Shown here in pieces: positions 1 through 5,402 of a stretch of DNA of 5,402 nt; the first letter of the stretch is position 1, and every line of letters starts with the position of its first letter. Below the pieces are notes generated by a model that saw nothing but the letters and a program-made list of their open reading frames with translations, ran no database searches and was not told the DNA's origin. The position numbers were made by a program, and so were the translations under genes. This DNA comes from Gammaproteobacteria bacterium. GTDB taxonomy: Bacteria; Pseudomonadota; Gammaproteobacteria; Pseudomonadales; Pseudohongiellaceae. The stretch spans positions 1 through 5,402 of the forward strand of contig PWQG01000214.1 of NCBI GenBank assembly GCA_003556835.1, in the 5' to 3' direction.

Positions 1-629
1 CCGCAGCGCCTATGGCCCCCGATGCGGATGAGCCGATCACACAGGAGCCACCACGCCGTGAATCACGCCGCCCCGGACGTCAGCAGAGTGAGCTGGAACT
101 GGAATTGCCGGAACCCGAGATTCCGGAGAAGGAGGCTGCTGACGAAGAGGGCGATGGCGTAGGTGGTGTCGATCCCGATTACAGTGAAGTGCTGATCCTC
201 AACGTCATGGCACGGCGCGGCCAGATCATCACCGGCGAGGAAGTGTTGCCGGTCCTGCTCAAGCAGAAACTCCGCTTCGGCGACATGAACATTTTCCACC
301 GTCATGCCAGCCGGCAGGGTGGGCCGGTGTTGTTCAGTGTGGCCAATATCCTGAATCCCGGCACCTTCGATCTCAATGCCATCCACGACATGGAGACGCG
401 GGGCCTGTGTTTCTTCATGACCCTGCCCAATGTCATCAATAACATGGAGGCCTTCGATCATATGCTGCAGACCGCTGCTTATGTCTGTCAGGACCTCGAT
501 GCGGTATTGAAAGATGACAATCGCAGCGTGATGACCGCCCAGACCGTGGAGCATTACCGCGAACGCATCCGCGAGTTCGAATTGCGTCAGTTGCGACATG
601 GCGGTGGCCGGGATCCCGGAAAACGGTAG
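1..629 (+). CDS. zipA: Cell division protein ZipA, 3' part (5' end outside window)
   Basis: ZipA is an inner-membrane protein that tethers FtsZ to the membrane at the division site and helps stabilise the Z ring. The reading frame is open to the left edge, and the N-terminal membrane anchor typical of ZipA is not visible, so the Met at base 12 is internal and the gene is truncated by the window. Numbering from that Met, residues 1-56 form a charged, Pro/Glu-rich linker. Residues about 57-193 are the FtsZ-binding C-terminal domain. It matches the E. coli family pattern: a YSEVLILNV strand, the very characteristic FGDMNIFHRH (89-98), PVLFSVANILNPGTFD (105-120), a GLCFFMTLP strand and a final helix around MTAQTVEHYRERI (174-186). 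The gene ends with TAG, 14 nt before ligA, and the two are very likely co-transcribed. The C-terminal domain looks intact. Identification is firm; only the missing 5' part is unknown. Confidence 0.96.
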   Translation, partial: AAPMAPDADEPITQEPPRRESRRPGRQQSELELELPEPEIPEKEAADEEGDGVGGVDPDYSEVLILNVMARRGQIITGEEVLPVLLKQKLRFGDMNIFHRHASRQGGPVLFSVANILNPGTFDLNAIHDMETRGLCFFMTLPNVINNMEAFDHMLQTAAYVCQDLDAVLKDDNRSVMTAQTVEHYRERIREFELRQLRHGGGRDPGKR

Positions 630-643
630 GCGCGGGACAGAGC

Positions 644-2734
644 ATGGCAGACAAGCACAAGGAGCCGGCAATTCCTTCCGATGCGGATCGTGCTGCGCAG
701 GAGATCGAGTCCCTGCGCGAGCAGATCCTGCACCATAACGCCCTGTATCATGAGCAGGACGCCCCCGCCATACCTGATGCCGACTATGATCGCCTGTTCG
801 ATCGCCTGCTTGCCCTGGAGGCCGCCCATCCGGATCTGCTGACGCCTGACTCACCGACACAACGGGTGGGTGGTGCCGCGCTCGATTCCTTTATCCAGGT
901 CCAGCATGAACAGCCCATGATGTCCCTGGCCAAGGTGTTCAATGAGGAAGACCTGGTGGCCTTCGAGGCGCGCATCCTGCGCCAGCTCGACAGTGATCAG
1001 GTGCCCTGGTACAGCTGTGAACCCAAGGTCGATGGTGTGGCGGTCAGCCTTCTGTATCAGGATGGCGTCCTGCAACGTGCCGCGACCCGGGGTGACGGGG
1101 TGACCGGTGAAGACATCACCCACAATGTGCGCACCATCGGCGATGTTCCCCTGCGCCTGAAGCCTGTTGATGGCGTGGAGCTGCCCCGGCAACTGGAAGT
1201 GCGGGGCGAGATCTATATGAGCCGCGCCGGCTTTGCCCGCATGAATGAAGAAGCGCAGGCAAACGGCGAGCGCAGCTTCGTCAATCCCCGCAACGCCGCC
1301 GCCGGCACCCTGCGGCAACTCGACCCGCGTATGGCGGCAAAGCGGCCCTTGTGTTTCTTTGTCTACGGCACGGGCCTGGTGCATTACGCGGCCGGCGCAG
1401 ATGGCACTGCCTGGCCGGGCCGTCTCAGTGAGATCCTGGAGCTGCTGGGCCGTTGGGGTTTGCCACTGAACCCGGATCGGGACGTGGTGTGCGGTTATCA
1501 GGATTTCCTGCGTTATGCACAGGAGCTGCTGCAAAAGCGCGACGCCCTGGATTATGAAATCGACGGCGCTGTGCTGAAAGTGGATGAGCTGGCGCTGCAG
1601 GACGAACTGGGTGCCACGTCGCGCACCCCGCGATGGGCCATGGCCTACAAGTTCCCGGCCGAGGAAGTCTCGACCGTGCTGCGGGATGTGGAATTCCAGG
1701 TGGGGCGCACTGGCGCCATCACCCCAGTCGCGCGCCTGGAGCCGGTGTTTGTGGGCGGCGTCACCGTCAGCAATGCCACCCTGCACAATATGGCCGAAGT
1801 CGCGCGCCTGGGGGTGCAGATCGGCGACCGGGTGATCGTGCGCCGCGCCGGTGATGTGATTCCCAAGATTGTGCAGCGCGTGGACCCCACTGATGATCCC
1901 GAGCCGGAGACCCGCCCGCGTCGCCCGATCGAAATACCGACCGAGTGTCCCGCCTGCGGCAGTGAAATCGAATCCGATGGCGACATCCTCTACCGCTGCT
2001 CGGGCGGCCTGGTCTGCCCGGCCCAGCGCAAGGAAGCCCTGAAGCATTTCTGTTCGCGTGGGGCGCTCGACATCGAAGGGCTGGGCGACAAGCTGATCGA
2101 ACAATTGGTGGATGCCGGGTTGTTGCGTGATGCGGCGGACATATTCCACCTGCGCAAGGAACAGCTGCTGACCCTGGAGCGCATGGGGGATAAATCGGCC
2201 GGCAATCTGCTGGCAGCCATCGAAAAGGCGCGTCACACGACACTGCCGCGGGCCCTTTATGCCCTGGGCATCCGTGAAGTGGGGGAGGCCACGGCGCAGG
2301 CCCTGGCCTCACACTTTGGTGGGCTTGAAGCCTTACTGGAAGCCGATGCGGAGGCCTTGCAGCAAGTTCCTGATGTGGGGCCGATCGTGGCACAACATAT
2401 TGCGATTTTCTTTGATAATGCGGACAATCGCGAAGTGATCCGGCGCCTGCGCGAAGCCGGTGTGCAATGGACAGAACAGAGTGCGCGGACCGTGTCCGAT
2501 GCGCTTGCTGGCAAGACCTTTGTGCTCACGGGCAGCCTGGAGAGCATGACCCGGGACGAAGCACGGGACCGCCTGCTGGCCCTTGGTGCCAAGGTCACCG
2601 GCAGTGTGTCGAAGAAAACCGATCATGTGGTGGCCGGCCCCGGTGCCGGGTCAAAACGGGACAAGGCGGAACAGCTGGAGATCGACGTGATGGATGAACA
2701 GGCGCTGCTGGATCTGTTGGCAAAACATGAGTGA
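644..2734 (+). CDS. ligA: NAD+-dependent DNA ligase LigA
   Basis: LigA seals 5'-phosphate/3'-OH nicks in duplex DNA using NAD+, joining Okazaki fragments and finishing excision repair in the cytoplasm. At 696 aa it is slightly longer than the 671-aa E. coli enzyme, mostly from about 13 extra N-terminal residues. In order: NMN-binding domain Ia with Y35-H36, D45, Y48-D49; adenylation domain with the active-site Lys in CEPKVDG (K128), TRGDG (148-152), NPRNAAAGTLRQLD (214-227), IDGAVLK (306-312, K312) and AYKFP (K336); OB fold about 342-415; four-Cys zinc finger C435, C438, C452, C458; four helix-hairpin-helix motifs about 474-590; and a C-terminal BRCT domain about 619-694. Conserved residues keep a constant +13 offset from E. 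coli through the catalytic core. ATG at 644 is the only plausible start before the NMN-binding motif. The ribosome-binding site is weak (GGGA, 6 nt upstream), which fits translational coupling to zipA 14 nt away. No essential residue appears to be missing. Confidence 0.98.
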   Translation: MADKHKEPAIPSDADRAAQEIESLREQILHHNALYHEQDAPAIPDADYDRLFDRLLALEAAHPDLLTPDSPTQRVGGAALDSFIQVQHEQPMMSLAKVFNEEDLVAFEARILRQLDSDQVPWYSCEPKVDGVAVSLLYQDGVLQRAATRGDGVTGEDITHNVRTIGDVPLRLKPVDGVELPRQLEVRGEIYMSRAGFARMNEEAQANGERSFVNPRNAAAGTLRQLDPRMAAKRPLCFFVYGTGLVHYAAGADGTAWPGRLSEILELLGRWGLPLNPDRDVVCGYQDFLRYAQELLQKRDALDYEIDGAVLKVDELALQDELGATSRTPRWAMAYKFPAEEVSTVLRDVEFQVGRTGAITPVARLEPVFVGGVTVSNATLHNMAEVARLGVQIGDRVIVRRAGDVIPKIVQRVDPTDDPEPETRPRRPIEIPTECPACGSEIESDGDILYRCSGGLVCPAQRKEALKHFCSRGALDIEGLGDKLIEQLVDAGLLRDAADIFHLRKEQLLTLERMGDKSAGNLLAAIEKARHTTLPRALYALGIREVGEATAQALASHFGGLEALLEADAEALQQVPDVGPIVAQHIAIFFDNADNREVIRRLREAGVQWTEQSARTVSDALAGKTFVLTGSLESMTRDEARDRLLALGAKVTGSVSKKTDHVVAGPGAGSKRDKAEQLEIDVMDEQALLDLLAKHE

Positions 2735-2756
2735 TCGGGCCTGCCAGTTGCAGTAC

Positions 2757-2761
2757 AGGAG
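2757..2761 (+). promoter_or_regulatory. Shine-Dalgarno site deciding the lipoprotein start
   Basis: AGGAG lies 10 nt before the ATG at 2772. In-frame ATGs also exist at 2694 and 2727, the second overlapping the ligA stop by 8 nt. Only the 2772 start places a lipoprotein signal peptide at the very N-terminus, and it has the best ribosome-binding site. The 37-nt gap after ligA holds no visible promoter or terminator, so translation probably initiates on a polycistronic mRNA. Confidence 0.6.
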
Positions 2762-2771
2762 TAAGTGGGCC

Positions 2772-3380
2772 ATGCAACGAAGTCTGCTGGTATTGAGCGT
2801 ACTACCATTGCTGGGCGCCTGTGTCTCCAGCCAGCCCTCGAATCCGACCAACATCTGCCATATGTTCGAGGATCGGCATTCCTGGTACCGCGCCGCCGAA
2901 CGCACCGAGGAGCGCTGGGGTACACCGGTGCCGGTGACCATGGCCTTTATCTACCAGGAATCGAGCTTCCAGGCGCGGGCCCGGCCCGAACGTCGCCGCC
3001 TGCTCGGATTCATCCCCTGGCGCAGACCCTCTTCCGCGCGTGGTTATGCCCAGGCGCTGGACATGACCTGGGACGAGTACCGGGAACAGACCGGCAGCCG
3101 CTTTGCCCGGCGCAGCAATTTCTCCGATGCGGTCGATTTCATCGGCTGGTATAACCGTCACTCCTTCAACCGCAACAATATCGCTCCGCATGACGCGCGC
3201 AATTTGTACCTGGCCTACCACGAAGGTCACGGAGGCTTTTCCCGGGGCAGCTATCGGGGCAAGGATTGGTTGCTGAATGTGGCCAATCGCGTTCAGAACA
3301 ACGCCGAGCGTTATGAATTGCAATACCGGAGTTGCCGCGATGATCTGGACCGCAACTGGTTCATGCGCACTTTCTTCTGA
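2772..3380 (+). CDS. Predicted lipoprotein with lytic-transglycosylase-like (SLT/lysozyme-fold) domain
   Basis: Predicted 202-aa exported lipoprotein, likely acting on peptidoglycan in the periplasm. Numbered from the 2772 start, residues 1-16 form a signal peptide (MQRSLLVLSVLPLLGA) ending in a lipobox LGAC with Cys17 as the lipidation site. Val18-Ser19 follow it with no Asp at +2, which is compatible with outer-membrane sorting. The rest resembles family-1 lytic transglycosylases in motif order: YQESSF (61-66) with candidate catalytic Glu63, GYAQALDMTWDEY (91-103) in place of the usual GLMQ...T block, and LYLAYHEGHGGF (146-157) in place of the AYNAG block. Cys29 and Cys188 could pair in the periplasm. 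The motifs are clearly diverged, so glycan cleavage is inferred, not seen. It follows ligA by 37 nt in the same direction and is probably in the zipA-ligA unit, where a wall enzyme would fit division. I do not recognise a gene name. The alternative start at 2727 would bury the signal peptide and is less likely. Confidence 0.8.
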   Translation: MQRSLLVLSVLPLLGACVSSQPSNPTNICHMFEDRHSWYRAAERTEERWGTPVPVTMAFIYQESSFQARARPERRRLLGFIPWRRPSSARGYAQALDMTWDEYREQTGSRFARRSNFSDAVDFIGWYNRHSFNRNNIAPHDARNLYLAYHEGHGGFSRGSYRGKDWLLNVANRVQNNAERYELQYRSCRDDLDRNWFMRTFF

Positions 3381-3394
3381 CGCCTCCGGCGTCA
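3378..3394 (+). repeat. Short hairpin spanning the lipoprotein stop codon
   Basis: A perfect 7-bp inverted repeat, TGACGCC / GGCGTCA, with a 3-nt TCC loop begins at the TGA stop codon. It could protect the mRNA 3' end or slow transcription. The flank on either strand has no U-tract, so it is not by itself a convincing rho-independent terminator for the + strand operon. Confidence 0.5.
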
Positions 3395-3442
3395 CTGGCC
3401 TTCGACTGGCGCTGGTGTCTGGAACACATACCTAAAGGCCAG
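3395..3442 (+). repeat. 8-bp inverted repeat CTGGCCTT / AAGGCCAG
   Basis: Perfect 8-bp arms at 3395-3402 and 3435-3442 enclose 32 nt. Inside, GTGT (3415-3418) can pair with ACAC (3424-3427) around a 5-nt loop. The left arm begins directly after the preceding hairpin. No T-run follows, so it reads as a structural element, not a terminator. Confidence 0.4.
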
Positions 3443-3485
3443 AGCGATCATGGAATTAGTCAGAGGTTCCTTAAATCGCGCACAT

Positions 3486-3515
3486 AAAAAAAGCCCGACC
3501 GGGGAGGTCGGGCTT
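3486..3515 (-). terminator. Rho-independent terminator, U-tract on the - strand
   Basis: A perfect 10-bp GC-rich stem (arms 3491-3500 and 3506-3515, core GCCCGACC) closes a 5-nt loop. Read on the - strand it ends in seven consecutive U residues (3492 to 3486), which is textbook intrinsic-terminator form. It lies 175 nt past the stop of the - strand M16 peptidase gene and should end that transcript. Read on the + strand the hairpin is preceded by A residues and followed by only two T residues, so termination of the zipA-ligA operon here would be weaker, although a convergent pair may share it. Confidence 0.88.
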
Positions 3516-3550
3516 GAAGAAAGTAACTACTACTATCAAGGGAGAGATAA

Positions 3551-3634
3551 ATGAAACAAAACCCACAATTTTGTCTGCAATCTACCTACACTTATTCAGA
3601 CTGCGGTTCCAGCGCTTTGTTCCCCGGAGAATGA
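3551..3634 (+). CDS. Possible 27-aa small protein, unknown function
   Basis: This very short frame begins MKQNPQFCLQS and ends at TGA 3632-3634. In its favour is a strong purine-rich ribosome-binding site, AAGGGAG (3538-3544), 6 nt from the ATG, in a region with no other plausible use for it. Against it are its length, the lack of any hydrophobic segment or recognised domain, and composition shaped by an AT-rich intergenic region. Its stop overlaps the ATG of a second tiny frame (ATGA at 3631-3634), the arrangement usual for translational coupling. It lies downstream of the terminator hairpin, so it would need readthrough or its own promoter; I see no convincing one. Its two Cys residues (8 and 18) suggest nothing specific. 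I do not recognise it. Confidence 0.25.
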   Translation: MKQNPQFCLQSTYTYSDCGSSALFPGE

Positions 3635-3662
3635 AAAAAAATCCACTTTTTTCCATCTCTCC
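3626..3662 (+). repeat. 14-bp imperfect hairpin over a ribosome-binding site and ATG
   Basis: GGAGA-ATG-AAAAAA (3626-3639) can pair with TTTTTT-C-CAT-C-TCTCC (3647-3662). This gives 14 pairs with single-base bulges at 3653 and 3657 and a 7-nt loop. The paired 5' arm contains both the purine-rich GGAGA and the ATG at 3631, so on a + strand RNA it would hide that start. No U-tract follows on either strand, so it is not a terminator. Confidence 0.4.
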
Positions 3663-3678
3663 ATTCCCTCAATTGTAA
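3631..3678 (+). CDS. Possible 15-aa peptide frame overlapping the previous stop
   Basis: ATG at 3631 opens a 15-codon frame (MKKNPLFSISPFPQL) ending at TAA 3676-3678. GGAGA (3626-3630) directly precedes it, closer to the start than is ideal. Its first seven residues resemble those of the upstream tiny frame (MKQNPQF versus MKKNPLF). This may reflect duplication of a start region or merely AT-rich sequence. It is too short to call a gene on this evidence. Confidence 0.12.
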   Translation: MKKNPLFSISPFPQL

Positions 3679-3689
3679 GTAGTTGATAT

Positions 3690-5402
3690 TCAGAGTTTTT
3701 CTATGTTTGCGCCAGCCGGTGCCTGATCCGCGCTGTTGCTCAGCACACCAATACTTTCATTGCCGTCACGCAGATAACGACTGGCGACCTCACGCAACTG
3801 CTCCAGATCGACGTTCAACACACGCTTGCGGAAAGCCATGCGAGATTCGGGTGTGCGTCCGAACAGTTCATTGTAGAAAGCCTGTCTTGCCGCGCCTGCC
3901 GGTGAGGTGGAGCGGTCCATGGCGCTGATCACGCCGAGGATGGCTTCTTCCACCTGGGCCCATTCGTGCTGCTCATTGATGACCCAGTCCACGGCCCGGT
4001 CGAAGTCGTCCAGGGTTTCCTGCAAGCGTGGGTCTCGGTAAGAGAAGAAGCGGAACGAAGCCGAGTTGGCGTCCTGATCCGCGCCGGCTCCATAGGCTCC
4101 ACCCTGTTCCCGGATGCTGCGGTGCAGGATGGTATTGCGGATGAATGAGGCAAGTACGCAGAGCGGCGCATGATCCGGATGATCGTTGCTGACCGTCGGG
4201 AAGGCCTTGGCGCAGAAGTTGACCTGGGTGCTGGTGGTCCAAAGGGCGTTCACCTTTTCCCGCACGGGAGACAGCGCCAGCGCAGTACTGCGGCTACGGT
4301 CCACCGGATGCGCCGCCCAGCGCTGTTCCAGATCCTGACGCAGGGCATCACGCTGATCGGCTTCGGCAATCAGCAGGAATTGCCTTGGCGCGGCAGTGAT
4401 CTGTTCGTGCAGGGCGCGGAATTTGTCGAGAATGGCTTCCACGGCGCCTGGCTGATCGAAGCTCTCGATCTGCTGTCGCAGGCGGCGAATTGCGGCCAGG
4501 CCAGCAAAACGATGATTCAGGGCGGCGGCGGGACTCATGCCGCTGGTGGCCAGATTGACCGCCAGCAGATGGCCGCGACCGGTGATGCTGGCTTGTTGCC
4601 GGGCGGAGATCTGTTCCAGCAGCTCGCGGACCCGCTGCGCCTCGTCGAAACGGACATTGAAGAAGGTGTCGTGCAGCAGGGCCGCCATGTCCTGCTGTCG
4701 TGACTGCAAGGCTTTGCCGGACAGCACCAGGATGGCGTGGTTACGCTGTACATCGTCCGTGTGGCTGCGGATGGTGGCATGGCAGTTCAGGCCGCCACTG
4801 ACGCGTGATTGCCAGGCCTGCACCTCGGCATAGTCGCGATCGCCGACACCGACTTCGGTCAGGCAGGCGGCATAGAGTGGCAGCAGTTCCAGCAGCTCAT
4901 CATCGAGTGCCGGCAGATCCACCACCACCTGTTCGTAGCTCAGTCCATTGGTGCCACGGCCATAGAAACTGACCGGCTGGGCCGCATCGCCGCTGCCGAT
5001 GCTTGAGCGCTCGGCTTCGATCACCGGAATCTCCGGCGGCACATCCTCCAGCCCGACACGGGGCAGAATGCTGTCGTCATCGACCGTTTCCTGGCGTTCC
5101 TTCAATGCCCGGGCCCGGTCCACGATCTGCTGCTTTTCCTCATCTCCAAGTCGGGCCTGTATGCTGCGCAGGCGTTCGAGTTCGGCATCGATCTGGCGCT
5201 GTGCCAGGGCGGTGTCGGGGCGCAGGGTCAGGGTGACACGATGCGGATTGTCGAGCAGCAGGCGGCGGATCAGCGCGGGAATGAAATCCGGATCGCGGAT
5301 GTCCTCGCGTAACTGCTCCAGCACCGGGTCGATATCGAGCAGTTCGATGGGGTCGCCGCCGTGAATGGCATTGGACAGGCCGGCCACCAGCAATTGCAGG
5401 CC
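3690..5402 (-). CDS. M16C family zinc metallopeptidase (PreP/Cym1-like), C-terminal part
   Basis: This is the C-terminal 570 residues of a large insulinase-superfamily peptidase. Such enzymes are clamshell-shaped and degrade short unstructured peptides inside a closed chamber. The frame is open to the right edge (GLQLLVAGLSNAIHGGDP), so the start and the HxxEH zinc-binding N-terminal half are outside the window; a complete protein would be near 950-1000 aa. Counting from Leu at base 5393 as residue 1: about 60-127 is the charged helical M16C-associated linker (QIDAELERLRSIQARLGDEEKQ... then LPRVGLEDVPPEIP). About 140-365 and 370-567 form the catalytically inert C-terminal half. IREQGGAYGAG (427-437) carries the Arg428/Tyr434 pair, spaced as in the substrate-binding Arg/Tyr of plant PreP, and SYRDPRL (451-457) follows. 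Localisation cannot be judged without the N-terminus. The gene runs convergently to zipA-ligA and has its own terminator 175 nt beyond the TGA stop. Family call is firm; the exact substrate is unknown. Confidence 0.92.
   Translation of the reverse strand, partial: GLQLLVAGLSNAIHGGDPIELLDIDPVLEQLREDIRDPDFIPALIRRLLLDNPHRVTLTLRPDTALAQRQIDAELERLRSIQARLGDEEKQQIVDRARALKERQETVDDDSILPRVGLEDVPPEIPVIEAERSSIGSGDAAQPVSFYGRGTNGLSYEQVVVDLPALDDELLELLPLYAACLTEVGVGDRDYAEVQAWQSRVSGGLNCHATIRSHTDDVQRNHAILVLSGKALQSRQQDMAALLHDTFFNVRFDEAQRVRELLEQISARQQASITGRGHLLAVNLATSGMSPAAALNHRFAGLAAIRRLRQQIESFDQPGAVEAILDKFRALHEQITAAPRQFLLIAEADQRDALRQDLEQRWAAHPVDRSRSTALALSPVREKVNALWTTSTQVNFCAKAFPTVSNDHPDHAPLCVLASFIRNTILHRSIREQGGAYGAGADQDANSASFRFFSYRDPRLQETLDDFDRAVDWVINEQHEWAQVEEAILGVISAMDRSTSPAGAARQAFYNELFGRTPESRMAFRKRVLNVDLEQLREVASRYLRDGNESIGVLSNSADQAPAGANIEKL

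Larger units (their letters stand above)
3369..3524 (+). other. Possible multi-branched RNA structure at the operon 3' end
   Basis: Reading the + strand as RNA, perfect complementary arms fit together with almost no gaps. P1 is ACTTTCTTC (3369-3377) with GAAGAAAGT (3516-3524). P2 is TGACGCC (3378-3384) with GGCGTCA (3388-3394). P3 is CTGGCCTT (3395-3402) with AAGGCCAG (3435-3442). P4 is GCGAT (3444-3448) with ATCGC (3475-3479), capped by GGAAT/GTTCC (3452-3456/3466-3470). P5 is the 10-bp terminator stem at 3491-3515. P1/P2, P2/P3 and P5/P1 abut with no unpaired base. The left arm of P1 is the last three sense codons of the lipoprotein gene, and P2 contains its stop codon. The pairing is seen in the sequence; that it forms or has a function is inference. 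It does not match a riboswitch family that I recognise. Confidence 0.25.
3381..3689. other. Intergenic region between convergent genes
   Basis: This 309-nt gap separates the lipoprotein stop (+) from the M16 peptidase stop (-). The first third is GC-balanced and full of inverted repeats. From about 3471 onward it becomes clearly AT-richer than the flanking genes. It holds one solid element, the terminator at 3486-3515. Weak candidates are two tiny reading frames, a hairpin at 3626-3662 and a possible insertion-sequence end at 3452-3470. A -10-like TACAAT lies on the - strand (3677 to 3672), but I see no matching -35 box. I see no tRNA and no longer gene. Confidence 0.7.

Noticed and set aside
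63..860. A 265-codon antisense frame across the zipA-ligA junction
   Set aside because: It is opposite the zipA C-terminal domain and ligA N-terminus, both clearly real. The product is low-complexity His/Asp-rich sequence typical of a shadow frame.
851..2236. A 461-codon open frame antisense to ligA
   Set aside because: It lies entirely opposite a fully conserved ligA. Long antisense frames are expected in GC-rich genes with strong codon bias. The translation has no recognisable domain and no ribosome-binding site stands out.
2694..2771. Upstream in-frame starts for the lipoprotein (ATG 2694 or 2727)
   Set aside because: They overlap ligA and would add 15 to 26 residues before the signal peptide, moving the lipobox away from the N-terminus. 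The start at 2772 has the better ribosome-binding site.
3378..3394. The stop-codon hairpin as a + strand rho-independent terminator
   Set aside because: The stem is only 7 bp with a 3-nt loop, and the following sequence is GC-rich with no T-run.
3582..3656. A 24-codon - strand frame in the intergenic region with a purine-rich upstream sequence
   Set aside because: The purine-rich stretch is badly spaced, the frame overlaps the + strand tiny frames, and the product is a short basic peptide with no features. It is weaker than the + strand candidates and needs no separate explanation beyond the peptidase 3' UTR.
4170..4703. A 177-codon + strand frame opposite the M16 peptidase
   Set aside because: It is the antisense shadow of a conserved coding region, with no family resemblance and no support for its start.

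Overview
This window looks like ordinary chromosomal core sequence from a gammaproteobacterium. The main reason is that a cell-division protein ZipA, a family essentially confined to Gammaproteobacteria, is followed 14 nt later by the NAD+-dependent DNA ligase gene ligA, which is a conserved pairing in that class. Coding regions are GC-rich. The sequence alone does not settle the order or genus.

Layout: (1) Bases 1-629, + strand, hold the 3' part of zipA: an acidic linker and the complete FtsZ-binding C-terminal domain. Its membrane anchor lies upstream of the window. (2) Bases 644-2734, + strand, hold an intact 696-aa ligA with every expected domain and catalytic residue. (3) Bases 2772-3380, + strand, encode a 202-aa predicted outer-membrane lipoprotein with a diverged lytic-transglycosylase (lysozyme-like) core. 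The three genes are close-packed and co-directional, so they are probably one transcription unit serving envelope constriction and DNA replication/repair. (4) Bases 3381-3689 are a 309-nt intergenic stretch between convergent genes. Its second half is markedly more AT-rich than the genes. (5) Bases 3690-5402, - strand, hold the C-terminal 570 residues of a large M16C (PreP/Cym1-type) zinc metallopeptidase. Its catalytic N-terminal half is beyond the right edge.

The intergenic region is the part that rewards a second look. It carries a strong rho-independent terminator whose U-tract faces the - strand gene. On the + strand there is a set of abutting helices that could fold the end of the lipoprotein gene and its 3' flank into a multi-branched RNA. 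Just after that come two very short overlapping reading frames. They have good ribosome-binding sites and near-duplicate start regions, and one downstream pyrimidine element is complementary to both ribosome-binding sites. A 19-bp sequence resembling an IS5-type terminal repeat lies between the stems. All of these are structural observations only; none proves an expressed element. I found no CRISPR array, tRNA or rRNA gene, transposase, toxin-antitoxin pair or defence system.
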